From: Candidatus Venteria ishoeyi
GTDB taxonomy: Bacteria > Pseudomonadota > Gammaproteobacteria > Beggiatoales > Beggiatoaceae
DNA length: 64,000 nt
NCBI RefSeq assembly: GCF_030378065.1
Contig: NZ_JAUCGJ010000017.1
Span: 20,003 to 84,002 of the forward strand
Reading direction: 5' to 3'
Shown here one piece after another: positions 1 to 8,799 of the stretch (position 1 is the first letter of the stretch; each line of letters opens with the position of its first letter). Under the pieces are notes generated by a model. The model made no database searches. It saw only the letters and a list, made by a program, of their open reading frames with translations, and was not told the DNA's origin. A program made the position numbers and the translations under genes.

Positions 1-1518
1 GGCATAAGTCTGAGTATTACTGGCTAAGGCCACATGCTCGCAAGCGCGAATTGGGATACTTTGTGCGCTCTGATCAGCGTCAGTTTCTGCCAGGGTGAAA
101 TATACGGCAGCCACTGCATTGTTATTATTCTGCCAGGAGAAATTGATTTGCTGACTTTGCTTGGTGGCATGATTGAGCGGGCTGCTCAGACCCGGTTTTT
201 GCACACCCACTGCCAGACTGACTGTTTTTGAGACACTGACCACTTCACCTTTATCGTCCGTCACTGTCAGGGTAATGATATAATCCCCATTCGCGCTGAA
301 CGTCAGGCTGGTTTGTTTGCCACTGGCGGATAAGCCATTATTGGTAGACCATTGATATTGGGTAATCACGCCATCAGCATCAAATGAAGCACTGGCATCC
401 AGCGTCACAGTCAAAGACTGCACATTATAATCAAATAAAGCGGAGGGTTTTTGGTTGGCATTGGTGCTGCCCGTTAATTGGTAATCCAACAATACACTCT
501 TATCCGCCACTGGTATGCTTTGGCTCACGGGAGCCGTTAATACGCCGCCGGAAAATGTTACCTGATAAGTACCCGCCGCAGTGATAGGAATGGCATAACC
601 ACCGCCGGCACTGGTAATGGCAAAATACTCACCTTGATTTGGTTCTACCCGGACATTGGCATATCCTTCTCCGGCATCATAACGGCTGTTAGTATTTTTA
701 TCCTCCCACACCGTGCCTACCAGAAAGCGGTTATGGTGTCCCGGTTCCGCAGTCCAGGGTGCAGCATGAGCATAGTTTTCTGTCACCACCAGCGGCCCCA
801 CGCTGGTGCTGGAATTATTTTCCGGTACCATAGCAATACCGACATTGCTAAAATCTTTATTAATTGACATCAGATTAACCCGATGTCCACGCCCGGTTTG
901 CATTCCGCTACCGTCATTACCACCCCAGTCGATATTAAATCCAGCATGGGCATGTAAGGCGTTATTCGCATAAGAAAATACACTACCGCCAGCATTGGCA
1001 AATACAAAGCCTTGCGCACTGATGCGATCAAACTGCTGGTTATGATCCTGCGCATCGCGGGCAATTAAATCCAGGGAATGGTTATAGGCAGCCTGGTATA
1101 AACGCACATCAAACGCTGCGGGCGGCTCGGCCTGATAACTGGCAAACTCACTTTGCAGCAGGCTGGTATTAACACTAAAATAATTGCGGGATGAAGCAAT
1201 ATCAGATTCCGTGGAGGTTGCCAGCCAGATGCCTTCTGCGGCGGGATTCTGGCGCGCGATATTTTTCAGCCACAACATGGCTTGCTCATTGCCATCAGGA
1301 TGTGCGCCATCTGCGCTGCGGTGATAAGTCCACTCGGTTGTTGCTGCGCGGCGCTGTGGCAGGTAAACCGGAGCCTCGTAGGGCTGTGGAGGTACTTCAA
1401 TCGTTGGCGGGTCTAAGGCGGGATGCTGCGCAACGGGGGCAGCGTTCACGACTGCTGTAAAACACAGCGCACTAATTAGAAAGGCGTTGTAAAACAAATA
1501 TTTATAATACATTTTCAT
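1..1518 (-). CDS. Secreted CAP-domain protein with PKD and Fn3-like modules (3' end outside window)
   Basis: This is a secreted or surface protein of the CAP (SCP/PR-1) superfamily, read leftwards; 506 codons are open and it is cut by the window edge. In order: a signal peptide (residues 1 to about 26), a CAP domain (about 85-250), a short SdrD-B-like module with an acidic, probably Ca-binding loop (EDKNTNSRYDAGEG, near 272), a PKD domain (about 360-445, signature DASASFDADG) and the start of an Fn3-like domain. CAP features seen are YNHSLDLIARDAQ, the HAHAGFNIDWGG stretch and GHRVNLMS (His near 212) followed by VGIAM. The ATG at 1518 follows AGGGAT with good spacing; a second ATG lies two codons later. 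The family includes cell-wall and adhesion proteins, and the ligand here is unknown. Modular surface architecture is clear; function is inferred only. Confidence 0.85.
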   Translation of the reverse strand, partial: MKMYYKYLFYNAFLISALCFTAVVNAAPVAQHPALDPPTIEVPPQPYEAPVYLPQRRAATTEWTYHRSADGAHPDGNEQAMLWLKNIARQNPAAEGIWLATSTESDIASSRNYFSVNTSLLQSEFASYQAEPPAAFDVRLYQAAYNHSLDLIARDAQDHNQQFDRISAQGFVFANAGGSVFSYANNALHAHAGFNIDWGGNDGSGMQTGRGHRVNLMSINKDFSNVGIAMVPENNSSTSVGPLVVTENYAHAAPWTAEPGHHNRFLVGTVWEDKNTNSRYDAGEGYANVRVEPNQGEYFAITSAGGGYAIPITAAGTYQVTFSGGVLTAPVSQSIPVADKSVLLDYQLTGSTNANQKPSALFDYNVQSLTVTLDASASFDADGVITQYQWSTNNGLSASGKQTSLTFSANGDYIITLTVTDDKGEVVSVSKTVSLAVGVQKPGLSSPLNHATKQSQQINFSWQNNNNAVAAVYFTLAETDADQSAQSIPIRACEHVALASNTQTYA

Positions 1519-1558
1519 TATTTTATCCCTCTGTTTAAGGAGCGAGGATGCTATAAAA

Positions 1559-1588
1559 CCTCGCTAGGAGTCCGACAGCCTCCTGGTC
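1559..1588. repeat. Short inverted repeats between the CAP gene and the barrel gene; possible decayed repeat end
   Basis: An AGCGAGG/CCTCGCT pair (about 1541-1565) and an AGGAG/CTCCT pair (about 1565-1583) lie between two minus-strand genes. The CCAGGAGGCTGTC motif read on the minus strand resembles the terminal repeat of the 167-bp element at 12305-12471. It may be a terminator of the barrel gene or a decayed element end; there is no clear U-tract. Confidence 0.3.
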
Positions 1589-1635
1589 ATGATTGGGTAC
1601 AAGCTAATACAATAATGATAGTCAACACATTATCA

Positions 1636-2706
1636 TTAAAACTCTATAAAAGGACGTATGGCAAGAATTGTGTCACCTTCGGTATCTGTCAGACTACCCT
1701 GATATTTGCGATCCGTGGTATGAATAATGCCAAAGCCCAGTGATAAGGCGATACCAAATTTTTTCAGGGGGAATTTTTTATCTAATTTCAATTCATAACT
1801 GACAGGTTTAAATGTTTTTTGCTCAAATTGATACTTGAATTCAAAACCGGCATTCAATAACCAGGATAAAATTGGCGCATTAAAATCAATGCGATTACGG
1901 CGCAGTGCAAGATAACCCACATCGGCAATATCAGGATTGGAATGCCATTGCACCCCCGGTCTTAAATTCCAGGCCAGCAATTCATCACTGGCTTTCACGC
2001 CGCCTTTAATATGCCATTCAAATTGATACCAGGTATCATCAATCAGCTCATTGCGTTTAATATGCTGTTTACCGGCGCTGAACTGATACCCCATAAACCC
2101 CCGGTTAATGCTATGGCTGGCTTTATCCGGGCTGTAATCGACCACATTGCCAACAAATGCTGACAAGGCAAAAGGGGCTTCATAACCAGCCGTCACTGAC
2201 TGAATCAGGTTAAAACGTCCAAAATCAAAGGCATCATAAATATTATGATTTTTACGCAGGGCAACACCCAGCAAAGGTACTGGATAAACGCTACCGCTGA
2301 TAATTAAATGGCGGGGATTTAAGGAACTGAACAACAGATCGCGATAAAAACCGATTTCGCTTTTGCCCTCAACCACCGGAATGGGTTTGTCGCTGAGGTT
2401 CATATACAAACCCAGTGTTGCCTCATAAGCATTTGCACCCACTTCAATGCTGTGACTGGCAATCTGGCGCTGGTATAACCGTTTCTGGGGTGTTTTTTCC
2501 AGATAAGTGATTTCTTCAGCTTGCAGGTAAGCTGGAAGGCACAAGCTGATGAGACTGCTCCACAGCGTAGGGCGGATAAGCGTCAGCATCATCCGGCGTT
2601 GCTTGAGTGCATCACCAGCATAGGTTTTGCCGTGCCATCCACCATTGAGGGAATTCTTTACTTTAGCAGCAACATTGCTCAATGCTGACACAATACTTGT
2701 TTTCAT
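1636..2706 (-). CDS. Outer-membrane beta-barrel protein of unknown function
   Basis: A 356-residue protein predicted to sit in the outer membrane. I chose the ATG at 2706 because AAGGTGGAAAG stands directly in front of it; upstream in-frame starts would run into the neighbouring PHP gene. A long N-region is followed by a hydrophobic signal segment (about residues 40-62, LISLCLPAYLQA, cleavage before EEITYL). The rest alternates polar and aromatic or hydrophobic residues in short strands separated by turns, and it ends in IRPFIEF with a terminal aromatic residue, as beta-barrels do. I do not recognise a named family. An internal MM start near residue 38 would give a more usual signal peptide. 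It lies downstream of the PHP nuclease gene on the same strand with a 58-base gap, so co-transcription is possible. Confidence 0.7.
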   Translation of the reverse strand: MKTSIVSALSNVAAKVKNSLNGGWHGKTYAGDALKQRRMMLTLIRPTLWSSLISLCLPAYLQAEEITYLEKTPQKRLYQRQIASHSIEVGANAYEATLGLYMNLSDKPIPVVEGKSEIGFYRDLLFSSLNPRHLIISGSVYPVPLLGVALRKNHNIYDAFDFGRFNLIQSVTAGYEAPFALSAFVGNVVDYSPDKASHSINRGFMGYQFSAGKQHIKRNELIDDTWYQFEWHIKGGVKASDELLAWNLRPGVQWHSNPDIADVGYLALRRNRIDFNAPILSWLLNAGFEFKYQFEQKTFKPVSYELKLDKKFPLKKFGIALSLGFGIIHTTDRKYQGSLTDTEGDTILAIRPFIEF

Positions 2707-2764
2707 CTTTCCACCTTGTTCGGGTGTTGACAGGTTGTGGCAGATGGCGCTGCGCTTATCTGCC

Positions 2765-3613
2765 CTACGACCAGGCTTCCCACACCCCGCGACAACCGGC
2801 GGGTAATGCAGGTAATACCCCCAATTCCAACCAGAAATGCGCGGCTCCGTGGTAATCAGAACCCATTGAAGCCAGCAAATCATAATACTGGGCAAGTTGC
2901 GCCATTTGAAAATTATCATCAAGGCTGTGGCTACCGGATACCACTTCCAAGCCCTGTCCGCCCAAAGCCTTAAACGCATCCAATAATTTTTTTAAGCGGG
3001 TACGGGTTATTTTATAACGTGCAGGATGGGCGATAACCGCGATACCACCCGCCTGCTTAATCCAATGCAGCGTTTCTTCAAGCGTTGCCCATTGTGCGCC
3101 GACATAACCCGGTTTACCTGCTACCAGATAACGCTGAAACACTTTACGCACATGGCTGGCGCGTCCTTGTTCCACCAGATAATGTGCAAAGTGGGTGCGG
3201 CTGATAAGACCCCCACCAGCAAAGGCCTTCACACTTTGATAAACGTCTTTAAGCCCGGTTTTTTCCAGCTTTTCCGCCATTTTATGCGCACGCAGCTCAC
3301 GTTCTGCACGAATCTGCTGTAAACCCGCCTGTAATTCAGTATGTTCAGGATCAATATTCAAGCCAACAATATGCAGGGTTTGATTATTCCAGGTAACGGA
3401 GATTTCCACCCCGGCGATCAGTTGTAAAGGTGTATTTTGCTGTAATGCGCCTGCCTGTGCCTCGGCAATGCCTGCTGTGGTATCGTGATCGGTCAGCGCC
3501 AGGGTATGCAGTCCACGCTTTGCTGCGCGCTGCACCAATTCCAATGGGCTTAAACTACCATCGGAAGCGGTGGAATGCGCATGTAAATCAATGGGGCTAA
3601 ATGGTTTTGTCAT
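2765..3613 (-). CDS. rnm: PHP-domain 5'-3' exoribonuclease, RNase AM (YciV/Rnm) type
   Basis: The PHP metallophosphoesterase family member that in E. coli (YciV, RNase AM) trims 5' ends of rRNA and short RNAs. The metal-ligand pattern is visible: DLHAHSTASDG at the N-terminus, LALTDHDTTAG, a GVEIS segment, HPARY and the C-terminal GSDYHGAAHFWLELG. Its length (282 residues from this start) is close to the family's usual 280-295. Three starts are possible: ATG 3613 (used), ATG 3628 and TTG 3646. None has a strong Shine-Dalgarno, and 3613 gives the N-terminus closest to the first metal motif. RNase activity is transferred from the family; some PHP members are nucleotide phosphatases. Confidence 0.85.
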   Translation of the reverse strand: MTKPFSPIDLHAHSTASDGSLSPLELVQRAAKRGLHTLALTDHDTTAGIAEAQAGALQQNTPLQLIAGVEISVTWNNQTLHIVGLNIDPEHTELQAGLQQIRAERELRAHKMAEKLEKTGLKDVYQSVKAFAGGGLISRTHFAHYLVEQGRASHVRKVFQRYLVAGKPGYVGAQWATLEETLHWIKQAGGIAVIAHPARYKITRTRLKKLLDAFKALGGQGLEVVSGSHSLDDNFQMAQLAQYYDLLASMGSDYHGAAHFWLELGVLPALPAGCRGVWEAWS

Positions 3614-3778
3614 TGTTTTATTTTCCATAATATCGCGATAAACCAATTCCAGCGCAGGAATAAACAGCCAGTACCCGTATCTGCTGGATATGTGAGCAAT
3701 ATTTTACCCAATCCTGTTATCCATTTTGTGATAATCGCACCAGTGCTACATTATTTTAATCACATAAAATATAATGTT
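3614..3778. other. AT-rich intergenic DNA
   Basis: No gene is seen. It should hold the promoter of the PHP gene reading leftwards, but no convincing -35/-10 pair stands out. Confidence 0.4.
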
Positions 3779-3941
3779 TAGGCGTGAGGATGAAATAAGT
3801 GCAGGAACTGGGCACAGGATTTTTATTCATTTTCAAGGCGTGAAAACAGGCGCATAGCAAGCTATGTAACTGTTTTCATAACGCAGAAAATGGAGAAAAA
3901 GACCAGCCAAGTTGCTGAAGTTATAAAATTCTCACTCCTTA
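3779..3941 (-). repeat. Palindromic MITE-like element, copy A (163 bp)
   Basis: One of five copies in this window, the others near 17528, 43525, 49411 and 60098; this one is in the opposite orientation. The ends are terminal inverted repeats of about 21 bp (TTAGGCGTGAGGATGAAATAA-like at left, ending CTCACTCCTTA at right). The centre is a near-palindrome around GAAAACAGGCGCATAGC and GCTATGTAACTGTTTTC. There is no coding capacity and no obvious target-site duplication. Confidence 0.85.
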
Positions 3942-4030
3942 CCCTGATTTATCAGAGTACAGCATATCACCGACCTGTATTTTTTGCAGCGCCCGGTGAA
4001 TGCTTGCTTGTGGAAGCTGAAAACTAAACA

Positions 4031-4525
4031 ACCACCCGCTAAAAGACGGGTGGGTTAGAGCGTTTGGCGGCTGAAAGCCGAGATACAGGGCGGACAAGCC
4101 CTGTTGTTTAGCCCCAATGGGGCGCATTAATATAGCCAGGGGTAACACCCCTGGAATTGTATCCGTGTCATTCTCTACCCTGGGGCGCTGCCCCACTACC
4201 ATTAACTTAAGAAAATATTCAAGCCCCAAAGGGGCAAAACATACTAGCCCAGGGCAACGCCCTGGGTGTGTAATGTGATGATACCAGAGCCCTGAAAGGG
4301 CGATACATAAATGACGCGCCCTCTGATGTATCGCCCTTTCAGGACTCTAATTCAACAAAACAACCTACCTGGGGCGCTGCCCCAGGCTGGTATGCTTATC
4401 CCTTTCAGGGATATACTTGCTCACCCAATGAGAATAAAGCAATAATTTTTAACCAAAAGTCTTAAGTTAATGGCAGTGGGGCGCTGCCCCAGGCTATATT
4501 AAAATACCCCTTTGGGGTGTTAGCG
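4031..4525. repeat. Cluster of GGGGC-type palindromic repeats (REP-like)
   Basis: About ten short hairpins lie side by side with no gene. Examples are CCACCCG/CGGGTGG (4032-4053), GCCCCAATGGGGC near 4113, CAGGGGTAACACCCCTG near 4139, CCTGGGGCGCTGCCCCAGG near 4370, GCCCTGAAAGGGC near 4292 and CCCCTTTGGGG near 4506. The unit 'CCCCAGG-CTATATTAAAAT-CCCCTTTGGGG' recurs at 4490 and 8063, and reversed at 4110 and 7911. A 96-codon open frame across the cluster (3939-4229, minus) encodes only repeat sequence. This looks like a dispersed non-autonomous repeat family; no matching transposase is present here. Confidence 0.75.
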
Positions 4526-4708
4526 CTAAAACCCATATTTTAAGTTTTACCGTTAAACATTAGAGATAAATCTGTTCGCCTGAAAGGCGAAGGTTTTAAC
4601 CTTGTGCATGGAAAATAAACCTGAACCTGTAAGGCCGGCATAAATAAAACCCGCATAATCACTTATCCATCCTATTGCACTTTTTATTCTGGAAGGTCTT
4701 TATCTAAA

Positions 4709-5806
4709 ATGTACGTCATCATCCGCTTTATATTTCCCTGCTTTTTTATATTCTTTTACAGCCTGCACACGCTGGCGCAAAATCAGGAAGTATCTCGCTG
4801 TATCAGCCATTATTCAGACAGCGGCAATTTATCCATTCCCCTAATTAATATTGCCGATCAGCCTTACCAGGCCGGTTTTCGTTACGCGCCAGAATCTCAA
4901 ACATTTCGGCTGGAAACACTGGAAAAACTAACCGATGTTAGCTGGTGTGAGCGCACGCCAGTCTATCTGCTCTCCGCAGCACGTTTATATTTACCCGTGG
5001 TAGCAGTTAATAACACAGATTATCAAGCTGAATTGCGCTTGTTACCAGAACATAATGAAATTCGTTTTGCGCTGGTGTCCGCACAGCTTGCCCCACCTCG
5101 CGACATTGATGTCGCGTATACCTATCAAGTGGTTAATACCTACCCCCATGACTCAGAGGCTTTTACCCAAGGTTTATTTTTTCACAGTGGTCACTTATAT
5201 GAAAGTATCGGTTTACGCGGTCATTCGGCGCTACGGGAATTAGGTTTGGAGAGTACCTTGCCGGTGCGCGAACATCAGTTGGCAAGTACCTTGTTTGCTG
5301 AGGGTTTAACTTTATACCAGGACAACTTATATCAACTCACCTGGACCTCCGGTATTGGTTTTGTTTATGCTCTGGAAGATTTCAAGCCAATTGCTGATTT
5401 TTATTATCCCACGCAGGGCTGGGGCCTGACGAATGATGATTATTCCTTAATTTACAGTGACGGCAGCGCGGTGCTGCGTTTTATGGATCCGGCTGATTTT
5501 AGTTTGCGGCGCGAAATCAGCGTACATGATGACAATGGCCCGGTATATCGCTTGAATGAACTGGAATATGTTGCCGGGGAAATTTATGCCAATATCTGGA
5601 TGAGCAATCGTATTGCCCGGATTTCACCTACCACAGGGCGAGTATTGGCCTGGATAGATTTAACGGGCTTATTACCTGCTGAGCAGGTGCAACAAGCGGA
5701 TGTATTAAATGGCATTGCTTACGATAGCAGCCAGCAACGTTTGTTGGTAACGGGAAAATTATGGCCGACACTATTTGAAATCGAACTATTGCAATCAAAA
5801 AAATGA
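4709..5806 (+). CDS. Secreted glutaminyl-peptide cyclotransferase (plant-type beta-propeller) with extra N-terminal domain
   Basis: The C-terminal portion (about residues 140-365) matches the plant/bacterial type II glutaminyl cyclase family, a five-bladed propeller that converts N-terminal Gln to pyroglutamate on exported proteins. Family signatures are AFTQGLFF, LYESIGLRGHS (its Glu, residue 165, aligns with the proposed catalytic acid), FAEGLT, GWGLT, LNELEYVAGEIYANIW and VLNGIAY. A signal peptide (1-24, ending LHTLAQ) points to the periplasm. Residues 25-140 are an additional domain I do not recognise. The ATG at 4709 follows GGAAGG at a somewhat long spacing. The gene stands alone between a repeat field and proS. 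Confidence 0.88.
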   Translation: MYVIIRFIFPCFFIFFYSLHTLAQNQEVSRCISHYSDSGNLSIPLINIADQPYQAGFRYAPESQTFRLETLEKLTDVSWCERTPVYLLSAARLYLPVVAVNNTDYQAELRLLPEHNEIRFALVSAQLAPPRDIDVAYTYQVVNTYPHDSEAFTQGLFFHSGHLYESIGLRGHSALRELGLESTLPVREHQLASTLFAEGLTLYQDNLYQLTWTSGIGFVYALEDFKPIADFYYPTQGWGLTNDDYSLIYSDGSAVLRFMDPADFSLRREISVHDDNGPVYRLNELEYVAGEIYANIWMSNRIARISPTTGRVLAWIDLTGLLPAEQVQQADVLNGIAYDSSQQRLLVTGKLWPTLFEIELLQSKK

Positions 5807-5859
5807 TCTTAAAAAATCACGGTACGTCTGGATTGCTGCACATAAATTGATTGAGGTTG

Positions 5860-5897
5860 AGCGCAATAGTTTTACCAACAGCTTGTTATATTGCGCT
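5860..5897. terminator. Hairpin downstream of the glutaminyl cyclase gene
   Basis: AGCGCAATA (5860-5868) pairs perfectly with TATTGCGCT (5889-5897) across a 20-base loop, 54 bases after the stop. There is no U-tract, so it is either a weak terminator or an mRNA 3' structure. Confidence 0.35.
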
Positions 5898-5974
5898 AAC
5901 AGTCATCACCCTGCTGCCCGAAGAAGAGGACACAAAATACTGCTCTAAAAGCTGAGCAGATGGCATAATATCAG

Positions 5975-5983
5975 TGCTATAAT
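5975..5983 (+). promoter_or_regulatory. Extended -10 promoter for proS
   Basis: TGCTATAAT has the TGn motif joined to a consensus TATAAT (5978-5983), about 39 bases before the proS ATG. No good -35 is visible at 17 bp, which is usual for extended -10 promoters. Confidence 0.6.
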
Positions 5984-6021
5984 CTCCAATTTTTACCACG
6001 CTGAATCAAGAAGGTTTGTTT

Positions 6022-7743
6022 ATGCGCACATCGCAGTTACTGCTTGCTACCTTAAAAGAAGTCCCGGCAGATGCCGAAGTGATAAGTCACCAGTTGATGC
6101 TACGTGCGGGGCTAATCCGCAAGCTCGAAGCCGGTGGTTTGTATACCTGGTTGCCGTTGGGCTTGCGGGTGTTGCGCAAGATCGAAAATATTATTCGTGA
6201 AGAAATGAACCAGGCCGGTGCGCAGGAATTATTAATGCCGGTAGTGCAGCCTGCGGATTTATGGGAGGATTCCGGGCGCTGGGCGCAATATGGGCCGGAG
6301 TTATTACGCTTTAAGGATCGCCACCAACGTGAGTTTTGCTTAGGCCCCACCCATGAAGAAGTGATTACCGACCTCGCGCGCCGGGAACTGCGCAGTTACA
6401 AACAACTGCCAATGAATTTTTACCAGATTCAGACCAAGTTCCGCGATGAAATCCGTCCCCGCTTTGGCGTCATGCGCGCGCGTGAATTTTTAATGAAAGA
6501 CGCTTATTCTTTTCATATAAACTGGGAATCACTAGAGCAAACCTATCAAGTGATGTTCCAGACTTATAATCAGATTTTCTCACGGCTGGGCCTGAAATTT
6601 CGCCCGGTATTAGCGGATAGCGGTAATATCGGCGGCAGTAGCTCCCATGAATTTCATGTGCTGGCAGAATCCGGCGAAGATGCCATTGCTTACAGCGATC
6701 AAAGTGATTACGCCGCCAACATCGAAATGGCGGAAGCCCTGGCAGTGCCAGACCAGCGGCCTGAAGCCAGTGGCGTTGAAAAAGCCGCAGTAGAAACCCC
6801 GCAGCAGCACAGCATTGAAGAAGTCAGCCAGTTCTTGAACATAGCTGCACAGCAATGCCTGAAAACGCTAATCGTTAAGGGTGAAGAAGATAGTCTGGTA
6901 GCCCTGGTGTTACGCGGCGATCATAACCTGAATGCCATTAAAGCAGAAAAATTATCCGCTATCAGCAGTCCGCTGACGTTTGCCAGCGATGAAGAAATCG
7001 AACAACAAATTGGTTGTAATGTCGGTTCGCTGGGGCCTGTGGGCTTATCCATACCCACCATCGTTGATCGCAGCGCTGCCCAGGTTGTCGATTTTGTCTG
7101 TGGTGCTAATCAAAATGGGCAACACCTGACTGGTGTGAACTGGGGACGCGATTTACCCGAGCCGGAACTGGCAGACATACGCGATGTCATGGCAGGTGAT
7201 CCCAGTCCTGACGGGCAAGGCACTTTAGATATTGCACGCGGTATTGAAGTCGGGCATATTTTCCAGCTAGGTGATAAATACAGCGCGGCAATGAATGCTA
7301 ATGTGCTGGATGAACAGGGCAAGTCCGTCACCATGATCATGGGTTGCTACGGCATTGGCGTTTCCCGCATTGCCGCTGCCGCGATTGAACAGAATCACGA
7401 TGACAAGGGTATTTGCTGGCCTGCCGCGATTGCGCCTTTCCAGGTGGCGATATTACCTATGAATATGCACAAATCCGCGCGTCTGGCGGAAGCCGTTGCG
7501 CAGTTGTATGATGAACTGACGGCGGCAGGCATGGATGTATTGCTGGATGATCGTAAAGAGCGCCCCGGCGTGATGTTTGCCGATATGGAATTAATTGGTA
7601 TTCCGCATCGCGTGGTGTTAGGCGAGCGTGGGCTGGATGATGGCATGGTGGAATATAAAAGTAGAACCGATAAAGACAACCAGCATATTGCCAGAGATGA
7701 GATTGTCAGCTTTTTGTCTGGGCAACTTAAAAAACCTGTTTAG
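6022..7743 (+). CDS. proS: Prolyl-tRNA synthetase
   Basis: Class II prolyl-tRNA synthetase; it charges tRNA-Pro in the cytoplasm. 573 residues is the normal length of the bacterial type, with an editing insertion between motifs 2 and 3. Visible are the N-terminus [15 protein letters not shown], motif 1 ([16 protein letters not shown]), motif 2 ([25 protein letters not shown]), the insertion domain (about 225-400), the motif 3 region ([18 protein letters not shown]) and the anticodon-binding domain ([12 protein letters not shown]...[16 protein letters not shown]). I chose ATG 6022 over an upstream in-frame TTG (6016) because AAGAAGG lies 7 bases in front of it. Confidence 0.97.
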   Translation: MRTSQLLLATLKEVPADAEVISHQLMLRAGLIRKLEAGGLYTWLPLGLRVLRKIENIIREEMNQAGAQELLMPVVQPADLWEDSGRWAQYGPELLRFKDRHQREFCLGPTHEEVITDLARRELRSYKQLPMNFYQIQTKFRDEIRPRFGVMRAREFLMKDAYSFHINWESLEQTYQVMFQTYNQIFSRLGLKFRPVLADSGNIGGSSSHEFHVLAESGEDAIAYSDQSDYAANIEMAEALAVPDQRPEASGVEKAAVETPQQHSIEEVSQFLNIAAQQCLKTLIVKGEEDSLVALVLRGDHNLNAIKAEKLSAISSPLTFASDEEIEQQIGCNVGSLGPVGLSIPTIVDRSAAQVVDFVCGANQNGQHLTGVNWGRDLPEPELADIRDVMAGDPSPDGQGTLDIARGIEVGHIFQLGDKYSAAMNANVLDEQGKSVTMIMGCYGIGVSRIAAAAIEQNHDDKGICWPAAIAPFQVAILPMNMHKSARLAEAVAQLYDELTAAGMDVLLDDRKERPGVMFADMELIGIPHRVVLGERGLDDGMVEYKSRTDKDNQHIARDEIVSFLSGQLKKPV

Positions 7744-7754
7744 GTTTTTTAAGT
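7725..7754 (+). terminator. Intrinsic terminator of proS, overlapping the stop codon
   Basis: A perfect 13-bp inverted repeat (7725-7737 and 7742-7754) with a 4-base loop; the right arm supplies a T6 run. The proS stop codon lies at the start of the right arm, so the hairpin can form only after the ribosome leaves. Confidence 0.75.
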
Positions 7755-7786
7755 AGATTTATCTCAGAAAATGAGATAAATCCCGT

Positions 7787-7836
7787 CTAAGTTGAAAACC
7801 ACAGTTTTTGTCATTCCCGTGTAGATGGGAATCCAG
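7787..7836. repeat. CTAAGTTGAA-type repeat joined to an ATTCCC...GGGAATCCAG hairpin
   Basis: CTAAGTTGAAAACCACAG followed by a T-run and GTCATT matches 20715-20744 almost exactly. It is followed by the hairpin ATTCCC-8 nt-GGGAAT and then CCAG, a motif of widespread bacterial intergenic repeats. A related CCAG...CTGGAT stretch lies near 8159-8187. Confidence 0.6.
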
Positions 7837-7910
7837 CTGAGATGGTGAAAATTATCATTATTTTGCTATCTTTAGAAGATGAAATTAGTTTGTTTTTATT
7901 CCGAATTAAG

Positions 7911-8100
7911 CCCCAACGGGGGTGCGTTAATATAGCCTGGGGCAGCGCCCCTGGGCTGTGTATTTTCAGCGTTTACGCCCTGAAAGGGCAATTTAAAGAC
8001 ATTGCAATCATTTTAATATGCCCTTTCAGGGCACAATCGTACTATTCTCTACCCTGGGGCGATGCCCCAGGCTATATTAAAATGCCCCTTTGGGGCGTGT
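7911..8100. repeat. Second cluster of GGGGC-type palindromic repeats
   Basis: The same units as at 4031-4525: CCCCAACGGGGG, CCTGGGGCAGCGCCCCTGGG, GCCCTGAAAGGGC, GCCCTTTCAGGGC, CCTGGGGCGATGCCCCAGG and GCCCCTTTGGGGC. The two halves are roughly mirror images. The rest of the proS-DUF4160 gap holds no gene; a 90-codon frame over this cluster is repeat sequence. Confidence 0.7.
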
Positions 8101-8256
8101 GGAACAAAAAGTGACTGAACAATCTGGAAATAATTTGAGAGATTTTCACCACCCCAGAATCCAGCCTTCGTGAACAGTGACTGGATACCTGCCTGTTGTA
8201 CCACTCAAATTAAAAGATATACCCCATGACTCATAATGGCAACATAGGATTAATAC

Positions 8257-8505
8257 ATGCCTGAGATTACAAGATTCTATGGAATTATCATAAAATTATT
8301 TTTTGGTGATCATCCGCCGCCACATTTTCATGCCGTCTATGGTGAACATGTCGGTTTATTTAATATTGATACCCTGGAAATGATAGAAGGTGATTTACCA
8401 AAGAGGGCTAGAAAACTGGTGCTTGAATGGGCAAAAATGAATAATAGTGAATTAAAGCGTATGTGGGAAACTCAAGAGTTTCATAAGCTTTCACCTCTGG
8501 AGTAA
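8257..8505 (+). CDS. DUF4160 family protein
   Basis: An 82-residue protein of the DUF4160 family, recognised by MPEITRFYGIIIKLFF, the GDHPPPHFHAVYGEH block, and the C-terminal KRARKLVLEWAKMNNSEL...W segment. No biochemical role is established. The histidine-rich DHPPPHFHA motif could bind metal or act catalytically, but that is inference. It ends 3 bases before the DUF2442 gene, a pairing seen repeatedly in bacteria and often suspected of being toxin-antitoxin-like. An AGGATTAATAC segment precedes the ATG. The pair sits between two housekeeping tRNA synthetase genes and just after a repeat cluster, which suggests insertion of an accessory module. Confidence 0.85.
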   Translation: MPEITRFYGIIIKLFFGDHPPPHFHAVYGEHVGLFNIDTLEMIEGDLPKRARKLVLEWAKMNNSELKRMWETQEFHKLSPLE

Positions 8506-8508
8506 ATA

Positions 8509-8760
8509 ATGGTGAGTTACCCAAGGATTGAATCAGCAACTGCAATTGATGATCACACTTTAGTAATTGAGTTTAACAATAAACAACAAAAAAAGTACGA
8601 TATTACGCCATTGCTTAAAAAGAAAATGTTTTCTCCATTAAGGAATATTGTCTTATTTAAAACTGTACAGGTAGAACGCGGTGGTTATGCAATATTTTGG
8701 AATGATAAAATAGATATTAGTGAATATGAGTTATGGACTCATGGGCAAACCATACCATAA
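8509..8760 (+). CDS. DUF2442 family protein
   Basis: An 83-residue protein of the DUF2442 family (NE0471 N-terminal-like fold). Visible are a beta-rich first half (TLVIEFNNKQQKKYDITPLL) and the family ending GYAIFWNDKIDISEYELWTHG. It starts 3 bases after the DUF4160 stop, and the upstream stop region CTGGAGTAAATA supplies a GGAG ribosome site, so the two are almost certainly co-translated. Small paired proteins of this kind are candidates for toxin-antitoxin or a small complex; the sequence alone does not show which partner would be toxic. Confidence 0.85.
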   Translation: MVSYPRIESATAIDDHTLVIEFNNKQQKKYDITPLLKKKMFSPLRNIVLFKTVQVERGGYAIFWNDKIDISEYELWTHGQTIP

Positions 8761-8799
8761 AAACATACTCAACAGGTAACGATGTAAACGGATCATTTT

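Noticed and set aside
3939..4229. 96-codon minus-strand frame
   Set aside because: It consists of repeat element A's end and GGGGC hairpins, with no family signal or ribosome site.
7842..8114. 90-codon plus-strand frame
   Set aside because: It covers the second hairpin cluster; the protein is repeat translation.
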